64,000 nt of DNA from Methanobrevibacter sp. (lineage in GTDB: Archaea; Methanobacteriota; Methanobacteria; Methanobacteriales; Methanobacteriaceae), in assembly GCF_015062935.1 (NCBI RefSeq), contig NZ_SUTM01000008.1, forward strand, positions 1-64,000. Reading direction: 5' to 3'. Shown here piece by piece: positions 26,167 to 36,699 of this stretch (the stretch's first letter is position 1; each line of letters starts with the position of its first letter). A model generated the notes under the pieces. That model worked only from the letters and a program-made list of their open reading frames with translations, had not been told where the DNA came from and did no database searches. Made by a program: the position numbers and the translations under genes.

Positions 26167-27423
26167 ATGGAAGAGGAATATTATACAGTATCTCAAATAA
26201 ACGCCTACATTAACAGAAAGCTAAAAATGGACCGCAATTTAAAAAATATTTATATTAGAGGAGAACTCTCCAATTACAAGGATTCATTCAGCGGACATAG
26301 CTATTTTACATTAAAGGATGAAAAATCCCAGATAGACGGAGTGATGTTTAAAGGAAATAAAGACAGATTCCTGAAATTTGAACCCAAAGATGGGATGAAA
26401 GTAATCATTAAAGGTAAAATCGAAGTTTACGAAAAAACAGGAAAATATCAGTTGTATGCAACTAGAATCACAGAAGACGGAATTGGAAATTTGCATATAG
26501 CATTTGAACAGCTGAAGAAAAACCTTGCAAAGGAAGGCTTATTTGATGATGCCCATAAGAAAAGCATACCGAAATATCCTAAAAGAATCGGTGTCGTAAC
26601 TGCTGAAACAGGAGCTGCAATAAGAGATATCATCACCACAATCAAGAGAAGATATCCCATTTGTGAAATTTTAGTATTTCCAACACTGGTTCAAGGAGAC
26701 CAGGCGGCCCCACAAATCATCAGACAAATCAGAAATACACAACGCTATGAACTGGACACACTGATAGTCGGACGTGGAGGAGGAAGCATTGAGGATTTAT
26801 GGCCGTTCAATGAAGAGCCCGTTGCACGTGAGATATATGCATGTGAAATACCGGTTATCAGTGCGGTAGGGCATGAAATCGACTTTACAATATCTGACTT
26901 TGTAGCTGACCTGCGTGCTCCAACACCAACGGCTGCTGCAGAATTGGCTGTCCCTGAACTAGCCAAAGTAAAAGAGAACGTTAATCACTTGCAAGAAAAG
27001 ATAAATAAAAGCATTAATGATAAAATTTCAATAAATAAAACTAAATTGGAACATATTTCCCAGAAGAACATTTTTAAAAATCCGGAAAGCATCTACGAAA
27101 TAAAAGGAATGACACTGGACAATTTAGTTAACAAATTAGGATTTGCATCAAAAAACATCATTTCTCAAAATAGAAATAAGCTGTTTAAAATAGAAAACAG
27201 CCATATCCTGAGAAATCCTGAAGAGATTACAAAAAAGAAAAGGGATGCATGCTTGAAAAATATTAACAAATTGGAAGTTTTAAATCCTCTTTTAACATTG
27301 AAAAGAGGTTATTCAATAGCAAAATCCGGTAAAAAAATCATATCTTCTGCAAAAGATGTTGAAGTCGGAGATGAAATTGACATTGAATTTGATGACGGAA
27401 TAGTGAATACAAAGGTGATATAA
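26167..27423 (+). CDS. xseA: Exodeoxyribonuclease VII large subunit
   Basis: Large subunit of the single-strand DNA exonuclease VII, 418 aa. It has an N-terminal OB-fold (YTVSQINAYINRKLK, then YIRGELSNYKDSFSGHSYFT) and the catalytic domain with the signatures RIGVVTAETGAAIRDI, GRGGGSIEDLWPFNEE, VISAVGHEIDFTISDFVADLRAPTP. The C-terminal part is helical and shorter than in many bacteria, ending VEVGDEIDIEFDDG. GGTGA precedes the ATG, and xseB follows at once. ExoVII is a bacterial-type enzyme, sporadic in archaea. Confidence 0.95.
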   Translation: MEEEYYTVSQINAYINRKLKMDRNLKNIYIRGELSNYKDSFSGHSYFTLKDEKSQIDGVMFKGNKDRFLKFEPKDGMKVIIKGKIEVYEKTGKYQLYATRITEDGIGNLHIAFEQLKKNLAKEGLFDDAHKKSIPKYPKRIGVVTAETGAAIRDIITTIKRRYPICEILVFPTLVQGDQAAPQIIRQIRNTQRYELDTLIVGRGGGSIEDLWPFNEEPVAREIYACEIPVISAVGHEIDFTISDFVADLRAPTPTAAAELAVPELAKVKENVNHLQEKINKSINDKISINKTKLEHISQKNIFKNPESIYEIKGMTLDNLVNKLGFASKNIISQNRNKLFKIENSHILRNPEEITKKKRDACLKNINKLEVLNPLLTLKRGYSIAKSGKKIISSAKDVEVGDEIDIEFDDGIVNTKVI

Positions 27424-27642
27424 ATGGAAGAATTAAGTTTTGAAGAAAGTTTAGAAAAATTAGAAGAAATCGTGAATAAATTAGAAAACGGAGACGTCCC
27501 ATTGGACGAAGCAATTACTGAGTTTAACAAAGCAATGAATCTCGTTAAATCCTGCAACGAAAAGCTTGAAGCTGCAGAAGAATCAATTGCAAAAATCGTA
27601 AAGGACAATGGAGATCTCATCGAATTCAATTCAACCCAATGA
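27424..27642 (+). CDS. xseB: Exodeoxyribonuclease VII small subunit
   Basis: A 72-aa helical-hairpin small subunit of exonuclease VII. It opens with the family pattern SFEESLEKLEEIVNKLENGD, then VPLDEAITEFNKAMNLVKSC and a C-terminal EKLEAAEESI helix. The start codon directly follows the xseA stop, so synthesis is coupled and the large:small ratio can be set by reinitiation. The 3' end overlaps convergent cbiZ by 17 bp. Confidence 0.93.
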   Translation: MEELSFEESLEKLEEIVNKLENGDVPLDEAITEFNKAMNLVKSCNEKLEAAEESIAKIVKDNGDLIEFNSTQ

Positions 27643-28603
27643 AATAGTCTATCCAATAATCCAATAGTTTTTTAATTGGATAACTATTACATTCTTTTAC
27701 TATTTTTTTGGCCAAATAATATGCCTCATCTTTTTCGATTAAATCCAGTTCAACTTCATCTATTAAATTTAAAACCGAAGTTGTTACTGCCACATTATCC
27801 TGCTTTTTCATTTCTTTTTGAAGATTGATGATAAATTCTTTTTTATCACAGTCCAACTTTTTGTAAAAATCATTAATGTCCAATTTATATCTGTTTAATC
27901 TGACCAGAACGTTTGACTGTGATTTTGGAGAAATCCAGACCTGTTTTTTAACTGCTTTTTTAATTGAATCTATTACACACTGCCCTATTAACTCCCCAAA
28001 TTTTGAATGTTTGCCGGCATTGGTTAACACGATGTCCGATTCAACATTTGAAAATATTGCCAAACCGTCTGTACCTGTTCCGGTAGCGTATGAATTAGAG
28101 TATTGTGACGGAACTTTCAAATCTGTTAATGCGACAGTTTTTGCTTCAGTAGCAGTCATAAACGCTTCCAATAAAGTTTCATGTGATAAAAAGACATTTG
28201 TTAAAATAATTGTATTGATTGTTCCGAATTTTCCATTTTCCTCGTAATAGGATGAAGGATCTCCTGCACGGGATGCATTGGTTCTGACACCTGCTGTTGA
28301 AATGGCCACTACTTCAAGATTCTTAAATGTTTTATAAACAATACCGACATTCTGCATTTCAGCAAGGGTTACCAAACCTGTTGCATAATTCGAATCTATA
28401 TTGAGACCCCAGCATTGCTGAATTAGATACTGCTCCAAATCATGATTTTCAAGATAATCTATGTTTTCCTGAGATAAATGATGATTGAAAACACTTTTAA
28501 AATTATTTGAAAAACCTCCATTTAGCTTGGAAGTTGAAATACCATTACGCTGGGTATTGAAATTAACAAAAATAGTATCTTTTAGATAAAAAAACTTCAT
28601 CAT
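27626..28603 (-). CDS. cbiZ: Adenosylcobinamide amidohydrolase
   Basis: CbiZ removes the aminopropanol side chain of cobinamide, the archaeal route for salvaging corrinoids. The 325-aa protein has the family block AISTAGVRTNASRAGDPSSY, then GTINTIILTN, TATEAKTVAL, SYATGTGTDG and TNAGKHSKFGELIG. A C-terminal helical part of about 90 residues follows. Two adjacent ATG codons (28603, 28600) are both possible starts. With cbiD at 39130, it shows the cell both makes and salvages corrinoids. Confidence 0.88.
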   Translation of the reverse strand: MMKFFYLKDTIFVNFNTQRNGISTSKLNGGFSNNFKSVFNHHLSQENIDYLENHDLEQYLIQQCWGLNIDSNYATGLVTLAEMQNVGIVYKTFKNLEVVAISTAGVRTNASRAGDPSSYYEENGKFGTINTIILTNVFLSHETLLEAFMTATEAKTVALTDLKVPSQYSNSYATGTGTDGLAIFSNVESDIVLTNAGKHSKFGELIGQCVIDSIKKAVKKQVWISPKSQSNVLVRLNRYKLDINDFYKKLDCDKKEFIINLQKEMKKQDNVAVTTSVLNLIDEVELDLIEKDEAYYLAKKIVKECNSYPIKKLLDYWIDYFIGLN

Positions 28604-28682
28604 TGACTGATGTTTGAAAAATAAGTCTATGTTTCATAAAAATAAAAAAAAAAGAAAAGAAATTATGAAAATTTCTTTAAAT

Positions 28683-30293
28683 TTACATCATTGGTGGCAT
28701 TCCGCCAGCCATGGATGGGTCCATACCCATGTCTTCAGGGCCTTTGGTTGATGCGATTACGTCATCGATTCTTAAAATCATTTCAGCTGCTTCAGATGCA
28801 GATTGGATAGCTTGTTTTTTGACACGTTTAGGTTCAATTACACCTGCTTCTTTCATGTCTGCTACTTCACCAGTGAATACATCTAATCCCATGTAGAAGG
28901 AGTCTTCTTGTGCAGCTCTTAAGTCTACTAAGGAGTCAATGCTGTCTAAACCTGCGTTTTCAGCTAAGGTTTTTGGTACAATTTCTAAAGCTTCTGCAAA
29001 TGCGTTTACAGCTAATTGTTCTCTTCCAGAGATGGATTCTGCGTAATCTTTGAGTTTTTTAGCCATTGCGATTTCTGGAGCTCCTCCACCAGCTACAACT
29101 TTGTCGTCTTCTACGGTAGCTGCTACTACACCGATTGCGTCTTCGATTGCTCTTACGATTTCGTCAACGATGTGTTTGGTGGATCCTCTTACGAATAAGG
29201 TTACGGATTTTGCGCCGCTGCATTCTTCTACAAAGATCATGTCTTCGCCGGAGATTTTTCTTTCTTCTACGGTTCCAGCAATACCTAAATCGTCTTCGGT
29301 TAAGTCATCTAAGTTTGTGATGACGTTAGCACCGGTTGCTCTGGATAATTTTTCGATGTCAGATTTTTTAACTCTTCTTACTGCTAAAACACCTGCTTTG
29401 GATAAGTAGTGTTGTGCTAAGTCGTCGATACCTTTTTGTGCGAATAATACGTTTGCACCAGCTTCAACTACTTTATCTACCATGTCTTTAACCATTTTTT
29501 CTTCTTGTTCGATGAAAGCTTGCATTTGAGCAGGGTCAGTAATGGTAATTTCTGCATCCATTTCGGTTTCTTTAACTTCTAAAGGAGCGTTGACTAATGC
29601 GATTTTTGCGTCTTTGATTTCAGATGGCATGCCTGGGTGTACTCTTTCTTTGTCTATGATTACACCTTCAACTAAGTTGGATTCTTCAACAACAGCTCCA
29701 TCTTTTTTCTCGATTTTAATATTGTCGATGTCAACTTCACCGTCTTCTTCAACTGCTTCAACAGCGTCTACGATTAATTTTGCTAATGGTTCACGTGCTG
29801 CTTCAGTTCCTTTACCAGTCATTGCAGTCATAGCTACTTTTAATAAGGTTTCGGAATCTACGTCATCGATTGCGATTTCGTCTAAGATTTCTTGTGCTTT
29901 TTCAGCTGCTTTTCTGTATCCCATAGCTATGATTGTTGGGTGGATGTCAGAGTCAAGTAAGTTTTCTGATTTTTTTAATAATTCACCAGCAATTATTACT
30001 GCAGTAGTAGTTCCGTCTCCAACTTCGTCTTCTTGGGTTTTTGCTACTTCTACGAGCATTTTTGCTGCAGGATGTTCAATATCCATTTCTTTTAAGATTG
30101 TAACACCGTCATTGGTTACTACAATATCACCAAGTCCGTCAACTAACATTTTGTCCATTCCTTTTGGACCTAAAGTAGTTCTTACAGTTTCAGCTAATAC
30201 TTTTCCAGCTAAAATGTTATTTCTTTGTGCATCTCTACCGACAGACCTGTTAGTACCTTCAGGTAAAATAAAAATTGGTTGTCCTTGTGCCAT
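28683..30293 (-). CDS. thsA: Thermosome subunit (group II chaperonin)
   Basis: ATP-driven protein-folding chamber subunit, 536 aa, typical length. It shows [13 protein letters not shown] (ATP site), [36 protein letters not shown] (GDGTT with the catalytic Asp), [17 protein letters not shown], and the flexible Gly/Met-rich C-terminus GGMPPMM. GGTGAT precedes the ATG. It appears to be transcribed alone, with a TATA box near 30410 and a leader of about 90 nt. Confidence 0.97.
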   Translation of the reverse strand: MAQGQPIFILPEGTNRSVGRDAQRNNILAGKVLAETVRTTLGPKGMDKMLVDGLGDIVVTNDGVTILKEMDIEHPAAKMLVEVAKTQEDEVGDGTTTAVIIAGELLKKSENLLDSDIHPTIIAMGYRKAAEKAQEILDEIAIDDVDSETLLKVAMTAMTGKGTEAAREPLAKLIVDAVEAVEEDGEVDIDNIKIEKKDGAVVEESNLVEGVIIDKERVHPGMPSEIKDAKIALVNAPLEVKETEMDAEITITDPAQMQAFIEQEEKMVKDMVDKVVEAGANVLFAQKGIDDLAQHYLSKAGVLAVRRVKKSDIEKLSRATGANVITNLDDLTEDDLGIAGTVEERKISGEDMIFVEECSGAKSVTLFVRGSTKHIVDEIVRAIEDAIGVVAATVEDDKVVAGGGAPEIAMAKKLKDYAESISGREQLAVNAFAEALEIVPKTLAENAGLDSIDSLVDLRAAQEDSFYMGLDVFTGEVADMKEAGVIEPKRVKKQAIQSASEAAEMILRIDDVIASTKGPEDMGMDPSMAGGMPPMM

Positions 30294-30405
30294 TAATAAT
30301 CACCTTTTTAATTTTTAAATAATTAGATCAGTTTATATTATCAACATGAAAAATAAATTAGTTATAGTGTTGACTAAACCTTTCTACATAATACATGAGT
30401 TTAAG

Positions 30406-30420
30406 GTTATATAAATACTT
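30406..30420 (-). promoter_or_regulatory. TATA box of the thermosome gene
   Basis: Minus-strand AAGTATTTATATAACC contains a strong TATA core, TTTATATAA (30408-30416). Transcription should start near 30385, leaving about 90 nt of leader before the ATG at 30293. The core is nearly symmetrical, so plus-strand firing into the gap is also possible. Confidence 0.5.
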
Positions 30421-30711
30421 TATGGTATAAAGTAAATAAAAGTAAGAAAAAGATGTAGCAGAAAATGCCATGCAATTGAAGTAAGCGAATACTTGAAGAA
30501 AGACCAAATAATATTGACATTAACATTACATCACATCAAAATAATGTAAGGTCTCTTTAAAAAAATAGAATGTTAATGTAAACCAACATCAAAGGAAATT
30601 GCAAATATAGATAACACAATGAAAAAATGAAATCTTTAAAAAAATAAGAAAAAAGTGAGAAAAAATCTCATAGCAAACTTAGAAATCCAACCCCAATTAA
30701 AGGAATTCTAA
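30421..30711. other. Gene-free stretch between thermosome promoter and coiled-coil gene
   Basis: No convincing gene. A plus-strand open stretch at 30454-30549 reads CSRKCHAIEVSEYLKKD but has no start codon or ribosome site. Within it, AGACC...GGTCT (about 30501-30555) encloses ACATTA/TAATGT, giving a possible imperfect hairpin followed by CTTT. The rest is A-rich. Confidence 0.35.
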
Positions 30712-32058
30712 TTATCTACGTTGTTGTTTTTTCTCTAATCTGAAAGGAGGAGTCCTTTCAATTGTATCATAAGCTTCTTGTTCTTCTTGAAGTTCATTGA
30801 AGAAAGTATTGATTTCTTCTAACCTTTTGATTTTATCATTTTTCCTATTTAACTCATTTTGAAGGTTAATGTAATCTTCACGAGGAATTGTTTGCTGTTT
30901 CAGATATTTAAGCTCACTTTCTTTTGAGTTTAATTCATTTTGCAATTGAGATTGTACAGAAATGAATTCTTCACGAGGAACAGTTTGCTCTTTTAAGTAT
31001 CTTAACTCATTGTTTTTAGCTGCAAGTTCGGTTTCAAATTTATTTTGAACGGAAACAAATTCTTCACGTGGAACAGTTTGTTGTTTTAAATGCTCAATTT
31101 GACTATTTCTTGAAGCCAATTCGTTTTCCAATTTAGTTTGAACAGAAACAAATTCTTCACGAGGAACAGTTTGCTCTTTTAAATATTCAATTTGATTATC
31201 TTTTGATGCCAATTCATTTTCAAGATTATTTTGAAGATTGAGATACTCATCTTTAGGAATTGTATTTTGCTTAAGGACATTGAGTTGATTATCTAATTTA
31301 GAAATCTCGGATTCAAACTGGGATTGAAGATCAACATAATCTTTTTTAGGGATAGTTTCTTCTTTTAAATTAGTAATTTCATCATTCAATTCGTTCATCT
31401 TGGAATTGAATTGGTCTTGTAAATCCAAATACTCTTGTTTAGGAATAGTCTGTTCTTTTAATATATCAAGCTGATCATCTCTTTTGGAGATTTCACTATC
31501 TTTAAAAACAAGTTCGCTGTTTTTGAGTTCAAGTTCTTTTTCAAGCTCCATAATCTGAGTTTTAGACTCAACATTATTTTCCAGTTTGATGACTTTAATC
31601 TTATATTCATCAATGGTTCTTGAAAGAGAATTAATTTGAGCTTCTTTTTCAGCTACGCTTTTGAAGGATTCGTTCAATCTTTCATTGACATCAGCCAGTT
31701 CTTTTTTCTTGTAATCTCTTAACTGTTCAGCAAAATATTCCTTAATTTCATCAAGAGAATTGTTTACATAATCCAGCTCGTAAATCCTATCTTCCTGATT
31801 CTTAATCAGACTGTCCTTCTCTTCAAGTTGTTTTTTCAAAAGATTTATTTCATCTTCTGCTTTGAATTTAATTACAGAAACTTCTTTTTCTTTTTCTACA
31901 ATATCTTTTTCGAGTTCTTTTATCCTTTGTGGAGTTTTATCATTGGCTTTCTCCACTTCAAGTTCTGTTAAATCTAATTTTAACTTATTGAGCTCTAATA
32001 GGCAGGACCGAATTAAAGATTGTAGAGTATCTTTTTCAGCATCAATTCCTATTTCCAT
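30712..32058 (-). CDS. Coiled-coil protein with seven 31-residue repeats
   Basis: A 448-aa, almost wholly helical protein. Residues 1-200 form ordinary heptad coiled coil. From residue 204 to 416 run six full repeats and one partial of exactly 31 residues, each opening T-I/V-P-R/K-E/D-x-Y/F and closing near x-L-K-Q/E-Q. The proline once per unit should kink or segment the rod at regular intervals. A short basic tail (RLEKKQQRR) follows. There is no signal or membrane segment. The copies at 31077-31449 grade from diverged to near-identical, suggesting recent expansion in the centre. Function unknown; a structural filament or spacer is likely. Confidence 0.75.
   Translation of the reverse strand: MEIGIDAEKDTLQSLIRSCLLELNKLKLDLTELEVEKANDKTPQRIKELEKDIVEKEKEVSVIKFKAEDEINLLKKQLEEKDSLIKNQEDRIYELDYVNNSLDEIKEYFAEQLRDYKKKELADVNERLNESFKSVAEKEAQINSLSRTIDEYKIKVIKLENNVESKTQIMELEKELELKNSELVFKDSEISKRDDQLDILKEQTIPKQEYLDLQDQFNSKMNELNDEITNLKEETIPKKDYVDLQSQFESEISKLDNQLNVLKQNTIPKDEYLNLQNNLENELASKDNQIEYLKEQTVPREEFVSVQTKLENELASRNSQIEHLKQQTVPREEFVSVQNKFETELAAKNNELRYLKEQTVPREEFISVQSQLQNELNSKESELKYLKQQTIPREDYINLQNELNRKNDKIKRLEEINTFFNELQEEQEAYDTIERTPPFRLEKKQQRR
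30811..31449 (-). repeat. 93-bp coding tandem repeat (31 aa x 6.9)
   Basis: The repeat region within the coiled-coil gene. Each unit begins with the codons for TIP or TVP. Three central units share TVPREEF with V/I-S-V-Q, indicating recent duplication; the outer units are more diverged. Confidence 0.85.
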
Positions 32059-32288
32059 TCTATCCCTTAGTTTAAATTTTATCCCAATATCGACATATAA
32101 TTCATAATTATTTATGAAATTAAAAACTTCGATATATTGTACAATATAATTCCTTGCTATAAAATATTTATTTTATACTATTTAAATTAAACCCTTACAT
32201 TAATCTAAAAATGAAAATAAAAACAATAAGAAAACAGATGGAAAAAACAAAAAAAATTAAAAAAAATAGAAAAAATAAATTGATAAAA

Positions 32289-33338
32289 TTAGAGTATTTT
32301 ATCATTAATCAATTCAGCATTTAATATAGATGCTCCAGCTGCACCACGAATAGTATTATGTCCAACAAGAACATATTTAAAACTATTATCAAATACTACA
32401 TCTTTTCTTAATCTACCAACAGTAACAGCCATACCGTTACCGGCATTTCTGTCCATTCTTGGCTGAGGCCTGTTGTCTTCCTCTTTGACAATTACTGGAT
32501 TTTCAGGAGCTGAAAACAAATTGAGTTTTTGTGGCAATGCTTTGAAGTTTGCCATTTTACTTTTTACATCCTCAATGTCAAAGTCATCAGCCAACTCAAT
32601 GAATACTGCTTCAGTATGACCATCGATAACAGGTACCCTATGACATGATGCACTTAATTTGAAATCTGCATTGACTACGTCAGTACCGTCGTAAGAACCT
32701 AACAGATAGAGGGATTCGCTTTCCATTTTTTCTTCTTCGCCACCTATGAAAGGAACGAGATTATCGACAATAGCCATTGATGGAACCCCATTATAACCTG
32801 CACCGGATACTGCCTGCATGGTTGAAACTCTAACTGCATTAACATCAAAATTATCAACAATAGGTTTTAGAGATAAAGCTAATGCAATAGTAGAACAGTT
32901 TGGATTTGTTACAATGAATCCGTCCCAGTCATTTTCCTTCTGTTGAGCATCAATCATGTCTAAGCACTCAGGGTTGACTTCTGGAATTACTAATGGAATA
33001 TTTTTTTTCATCCTGTGTGCACTTGCATTACTTGCAACAACATAATCTTTTGCGAAATCCTTTTCGACTTTAGCTGCAAATTCAGTTGGAAGAGATGAAA
33101 ATACAATATCCACATCATTATCCATTTTTGCAGGATCTGTTTCGACAACTTTAATGTCTTTAACTGAATCTGGCATTTCATTATCCAAATACCAGGTAGT
33201 AGCATCCTCATATCTTTTACCTGCGGAACGAGAAGATGCTGCTAATGCAGTAACTTCAAAATCTGGATGATTTTCCAATAATTGAATAAATCTTTGACCA
33301 ACCATACCGGTTGCGCCCAATACTCCAACATTAACCAT
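32289..33338 (-). CDS. asd: Aspartate-semialdehyde dehydrogenase
   Basis: Reduces aspartyl phosphate to aspartate semialdehyde, the branch to lysine, threonine and methionine. The 349-aa archaeal/fungal-type enzyme starts GVLGATGMVGQRFIQLLENH (NADP site), has NPNCSTIALAL with the catalytic Cys, and CHRVPVIDGHTE with the catalytic His. It is last in the lysC-dapA-dapB-asd operon, 8 bp after dapB. It is followed by an AT-rich 3' region running to the start of the coiled-coil gene at 32058. Confidence 0.97.
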   Translation of the reverse strand: MVNVGVLGATGMVGQRFIQLLENHPDFEVTALAASSRSAGKRYEDATTWYLDNEMPDSVKDIKVVETDPAKMDNDVDIVFSSLPTEFAAKVEKDFAKDYVVASNASAHRMKKNIPLVIPEVNPECLDMIDAQQKENDWDGFIVTNPNCSTIALALSLKPIVDNFDVNAVRVSTMQAVSGAGYNGVPSMAIVDNLVPFIGGEEEKMESESLYLLGSYDGTDVVNADFKLSASCHRVPVIDGHTEAVFIELADDFDIEDVKSKMANFKALPQKLNLFSAPENPVIVKEEDNRPQPRMDRNAGNGMAVTVGRLRKDVVFDNSFKYVLVGHNTIRGAAGASILNAELINDKIL

Positions 33339-33346
33339 AATAACAC

Positions 33347-34168
33347 CTAATCTAAACCTAAAACATCATTCATACTGCTGATAATTCCTTTTTCAGCTTC
33401 AGGAATGTATCTGATAGCTCTGATTACACCAGCTATGAATACTTCTCTTGTATGAGCCTGATGTTTAACTTCTATTCTTTCACCGTCACCGACAAACATT
33501 ACTGTGTGGTCTCCTACAATGTCACCACCACGGATTGCATGAACACCAATTTCTTCAGGAGTTCTTTTGCCGACCATACCTTTTCTTCCGAAAACACCCA
33601 CTTCTTCAGGGTCACGATCCAATTCTTTAGCTATAACTTCAAATGCAGTCATAGCAGTTCCGGATGGAGCGTCCTGTTTTTGATTGTGGTGTGCTTCAAT
33701 AATTTCTATATCAAAATCATATAAAAGAGGAGCCAATTTCTTTAAAGTATTGAAAAATACATTAACTCCAATAGCCATATTTGTAGACATTACTGCAGGA
33801 ACATTATTCTTTTTAATGTTGTCCTTGTTTGCTTTCATCTGTTCATCAGTGAAACCTGTTGTTCCGACAACAACACCTACACCACAGGAAGTAGCTACTT
33901 CAATTGCATTAACTGCAGCCGGAGCAATAGTAAAATCAACTAATACGTCAGCACCGGAGGATTTTAATGCTTCTTCCAAGTTTTCGGAGCCTACAATTTT
34001 AACACCAAGTTCGCCAATTCCAGCCTGTATACCTACATCTTTACCTTCAAGAGGAGTGTTTGGTATTTCAATAGCTGCAACTACTTCCATATCTTCTTGT
34101 TCAGTTATTTTTCTTACAATACCAGAGCCCATTCTTCCTGCAGCTCCAGTAACTGCTACTTTAATCAT
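33347..34168 (-). CDS. dapB: 4-hydroxy-tetrahydrodipicolinate reductase
   Basis: Second committed enzyme of lysine synthesis, 273 aa. It shows AVTGAAGRMGSGIVRKI (nucleotide loop), VVGTTGFTDEQ, EAHHNQKQDAPSGTAM with the catalytic His/Lys and substrate loop, and a C-terminal AIRYI segment. It lies 12 bp after dapA. The operon has no dapD/E/F; methanogens typically continue with DapL, which is not in the window. Confidence 0.97.
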   Translation of the reverse strand: MIKVAVTGAAGRMGSGIVRKITEQEDMEVVAAIEIPNTPLEGKDVGIQAGIGELGVKIVGSENLEEALKSSGADVLVDFTIAPAAVNAIEVATSCGVGVVVGTTGFTDEQMKANKDNIKKNNVPAVMSTNMAIGVNVFFNTLKKLAPLLYDFDIEIIEAHHNQKQDAPSGTAMTAFEVIAKELDRDPEEVGVFGRKGMVGKRTPEEIGVHAIRGGDIVGDHTVMFVGDGERIEVKHQAHTREVFIAGVIRAIRYIPEAEKGIISSMNDVLGLD

Positions 34169-34180
34169 AATAATACCTAC

Positions 34181-35074
34181 TTAAATTAAATTAGAATCTT
34201 TTAATGCTTTTTTAAGAATTTCCAAATTGTCTTCTTTCATTTCGCATAACGGTTGTCTGAATGGTCCTGCAGGAAGTCCCATTAAATTCATTGCAGTTTT
34301 AACAGGAACAGGATTGCTTTCAATGAAAAGAGCTCTTATCAATTCCACCATTTCATAGTGAAGTTCCATAGCTCTTGTAAAATCATCATTTAAGACACTG
34401 TTAACCATTAATGACATTCTTTTTGCATCAATATTTGCTGATGCGCTGATAACACCAGTAACACCTACTGACATAAGAGGTAAAGTAAGTGAATCTTCAC
34501 CGGAAAGTATATTGAAATCATCTTCAAGGCCTTCATGAGTAAGTGCTCTGTATAAATCTGAAACTTTATCAACACTACCACTAGCTTCTTTTATCGCTTC
34601 AATACCGTCGATTTTTGCCAATTCCACTGCAGTTTCAACTGCAATGTCACTGCCTGTACGTGACGGTACATTATATGCAATTAAAGGAATATCACATTTA
34701 GCTGCAATAGTTCCGTAATGGTCTACAAGTGCATGCTGTTGAGGTTTGTTGTAATATGGAGTAATCAGTAAAGCACCGTCTGCACCCGCATCAGCAGCGA
34801 ATTTTGTAAGGGACAATGCCTCTGAAGTTGCATTACTTCCAGTTCCAGCAATTGCTGTAACTCTTCCATCAACTTCATCAACTAAAATATCAATTATCCT
34901 TTGATGTTCTTCATGGTTGAGGGTTGCTGATTCACCAGTGGTTCCAGCACCAACCAAACCGTCAACACCTTGGTCGATTAAATAATTAATATTTGACCTA
35001 AAACCTTCTTCATCAATCTGTTTATCATCATCGAAAGGAGTTACCATTGCAACATATGTTCCTTCAAATCTCAT
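34181..35074 (-). CDS. dapA: 4-hydroxy-tetrahydrodipicolinate synthase
   Basis: A Schiff-base TIM-barrel lyase condensing pyruvate with aspartate semialdehyde, 297 aa. Signatures are [29 protein letters not shown] with the catalytic Tyr, [18 protein letters not shown] with the pyruvate-binding Lys, and ILSGEDSL. The start overlaps the lysC stop by 4 bp (ATGA). Lysine feedback sites are not evident from reading. Confidence 0.97.
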   Translation of the reverse strand: MRFEGTYVAMVTPFDDDKQIDEEGFRSNINYLIDQGVDGLVGAGTTGESATLNHEEHQRIIDILVDEVDGRVTAIAGTGSNATSEALSLTKFAADAGADGALLITPYYNKPQQHALVDHYGTIAAKCDIPLIAYNVPSRTGSDIAVETAVELAKIDGIEAIKEASGSVDKVSDLYRALTHEGLEDDFNILSGEDSLTLPLMSVGVTGVISASANIDAKRMSLMVNSVLNDDFTRAMELHYEMVELIRALFIESNPVPVKTAMNLMGLPAGPFRQPLCEMKEDNLEILKKALKDSNLI

Positions 35075-36291
35075 TCTAAAACCTCGTTAACTAATTTATG
35101 AGCTTTTTCACCATCTTTCCAATCAACAAACAATACGACTGCTGTTTGAGATGATGTAATTTCAACAATATTAATATTATTTTTCCTGAGCGGTTCTGTA
35201 ATTCCTGAAATAATACCTGGAGTTTCAATAATGTCCGGACTGACTAAAGTAATCATAGCAGTGTCTCTTCCTAAAGAAAGGGAACTTAAAACATCACCGT
35301 CAACAACCAGATTATGTAAAACATGGTACGCAAGTTCTGAATCTTTTTTGCTTATGAATATAGTGATTGAATTCTGACCAGCTGAAATTCCGAAAATGTT
35401 AATGCTCTTTTGTGCAAGACAAGTAGTGATATCTGCTAAAAGTCCCACTTTTCTAAGCATCGCTTCACCTACAAGAACTATAAGTGAAATCGGTTCAGGA
35501 TACATTGTAACTGATTTTAATATATCTCCTTCAAAAGGTCCGGTAATGCGTGTACCTTTTGCATTCAAATCGCCGTTATCAAAGTTAATTATTTTAGCAC
35601 TTATTAATGGATCTTTATATTTTAATGCATGTGGGTGCAATACCTGTGCACCGTGAGTAGCCAAATCTCTCATTTCTTCAACACTTATTTCTTCTAATAA
35701 TTCGGCTTCTTCAATTTTGTTTGGGTCAGTAGACATTACTCCATCTACATCAGTAACAATAACAACTTCATTAGCATTTAAACAATGCCCAATTAAAAAT
35801 GCTGAAATATCACTTCCACCTCTTCCAAGAGTGGTGATTTCTCCGCTAGGTCCTTTTCCTAAAAATCCGCAGATTACAGGAATAATACCTTGATTAATAA
35901 GATTTTCAATACCTACAATCTTTTTGTTTGTAGTGCTGAAATCTATTTTAGCTTCAAGAGAATTTGAATCGGTCATAATTGGCCATAATTCATTATATGG
36001 ATCAATGAATTCTGACTTTACACCTAAAGATTCAATAGTTGCTGAAAATACCCTAGCACTGGTTAATTCACCCATTGCCATAATTTCTGCCTTTTGCTTA
36101 TCAGTTAAACCTTCACCAATTGCTTCATTGGATAAACCAATCAAGTCATCAGTAGTCTTGTTTACTGCAGAAACTACAACTACAACTGAATTACCTTTCA
36201 TATATTCATTCACTACGGACTGCGCCGCTTTTTTAATTCTGGAACCATTACCTACCGAGGTTCCACCAAATTTTGCTACTATCAAATCCAT
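35071..36291 (-). CDS. lysC: Aspartate kinase
   Basis: Phosphorylates aspartate, the first step of the lysine/threonine/methionine branch. The 406-aa protein starts [14 protein letters not shown] (KFGGTSV signature) and has [11 protein letters not shown] and the activation region [11 protein letters not shown]. The C-terminal 150 residues hold two ACT domains, so allosteric feedback control is expected. I start at the ATG at 36291, with AGGTGA 5 nt upstream; the GTG at 36300 lies inside the ribosome site. First gene of the operon. Confidence 0.96.
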   Translation of the reverse strand: MDLIVAKFGGTSVGNGSRIKKAAQSVVNEYMKGNSVVVVVSAVNKTTDDLIGLSNEAIGEGLTDKQKAEIMAMGELTSARVFSATIESLGVKSEFIDPYNELWPIMTDSNSLEAKIDFSTTNKKIVGIENLINQGIIPVICGFLGKGPSGEITTLGRGGSDISAFLIGHCLNANEVVIVTDVDGVMSTDPNKIEEAELLEEISVEEMRDLATHGAQVLHPHALKYKDPLISAKIINFDNGDLNAKGTRITGPFEGDILKSVTMYPEPISLIVLVGEAMLRKVGLLADITTCLAQKSINIFGISAGQNSITIFISKKDSELAYHVLHNLVVDGDVLSSLSLGRDTAMITLVSPDIIETPGIISGITEPLRKNNINIVEITSSQTAVVLFVDWKDGEKAHKLVNEVLE

Positions 36292-36501
36292 TAATTTCAC
36301 CTAATATTAAAATTTTCATTTTTTCAATATATTGATTTATATTTTTATCTAAACACATTAATAAACTTTAACTAAAAATTTTTTGAATAAAATATAAATT
36401 AATAATAAATAAAGTTGAATGAAAATATACAAAAATAGGAAATTTAAATACAAATATAAAATTATAAAAAAATAAGTGGTAAAAAAAATATGAAAAAAAG
36501 C

Positions 36502-36699
36502 TTAGTCTTGGGTTTGTTCTAACCTTACAAGCCTTGTAACATATCCTGCAATTTTATTTCTTAAATGTTTAGTACTTACAGTAGAGTATTCTTGTACTAA
36601 TTTTTTATTTTCTTCAAAATCAGTGGTGAAAACTCCTTTGTGAGTTTCAATAAGTTCTTTTGCTAAACGTTTAACAAATGAAGTTCTAATATTGCCCAT
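36502..36699 (-). CDS. rps17e: 30S ribosomal protein S17e
   Basis: A 65-aa archaeal/eukaryotic S17e: [20 protein letters not shown], then [19 protein letters not shown] start at the ATG at 36699, which has GGAGG upstream inside the end of the chorismate mutase gene and shares one base with its stop. The next gene on this strand (lysC) starts about 210 bp downstream. The pairing of S17e with aromatic-acid and lysine genes is common in Methanobacteria. Confidence 0.95.
   Translation of the reverse strand: MGNIRTSFVKRLAKELIETHKGVFTTDFEENKKLVQEYSTVSTKHLRNKIAGYVTRLVRLEQTQD

Noticed and set aside
29542-30318. 258-codon frame opposite the thermosome gene
   Set aside because: Antisense shadow of a highly conserved gene, rich in Ser/Ile from codon complement.
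30454-30549. Open stretch reading CSRKCHAIEVSEYLKKD
   Set aside because: No start codon or ribosome site in frame, and only about 30 codons; it may be a gene remnant, but nothing identifies it.
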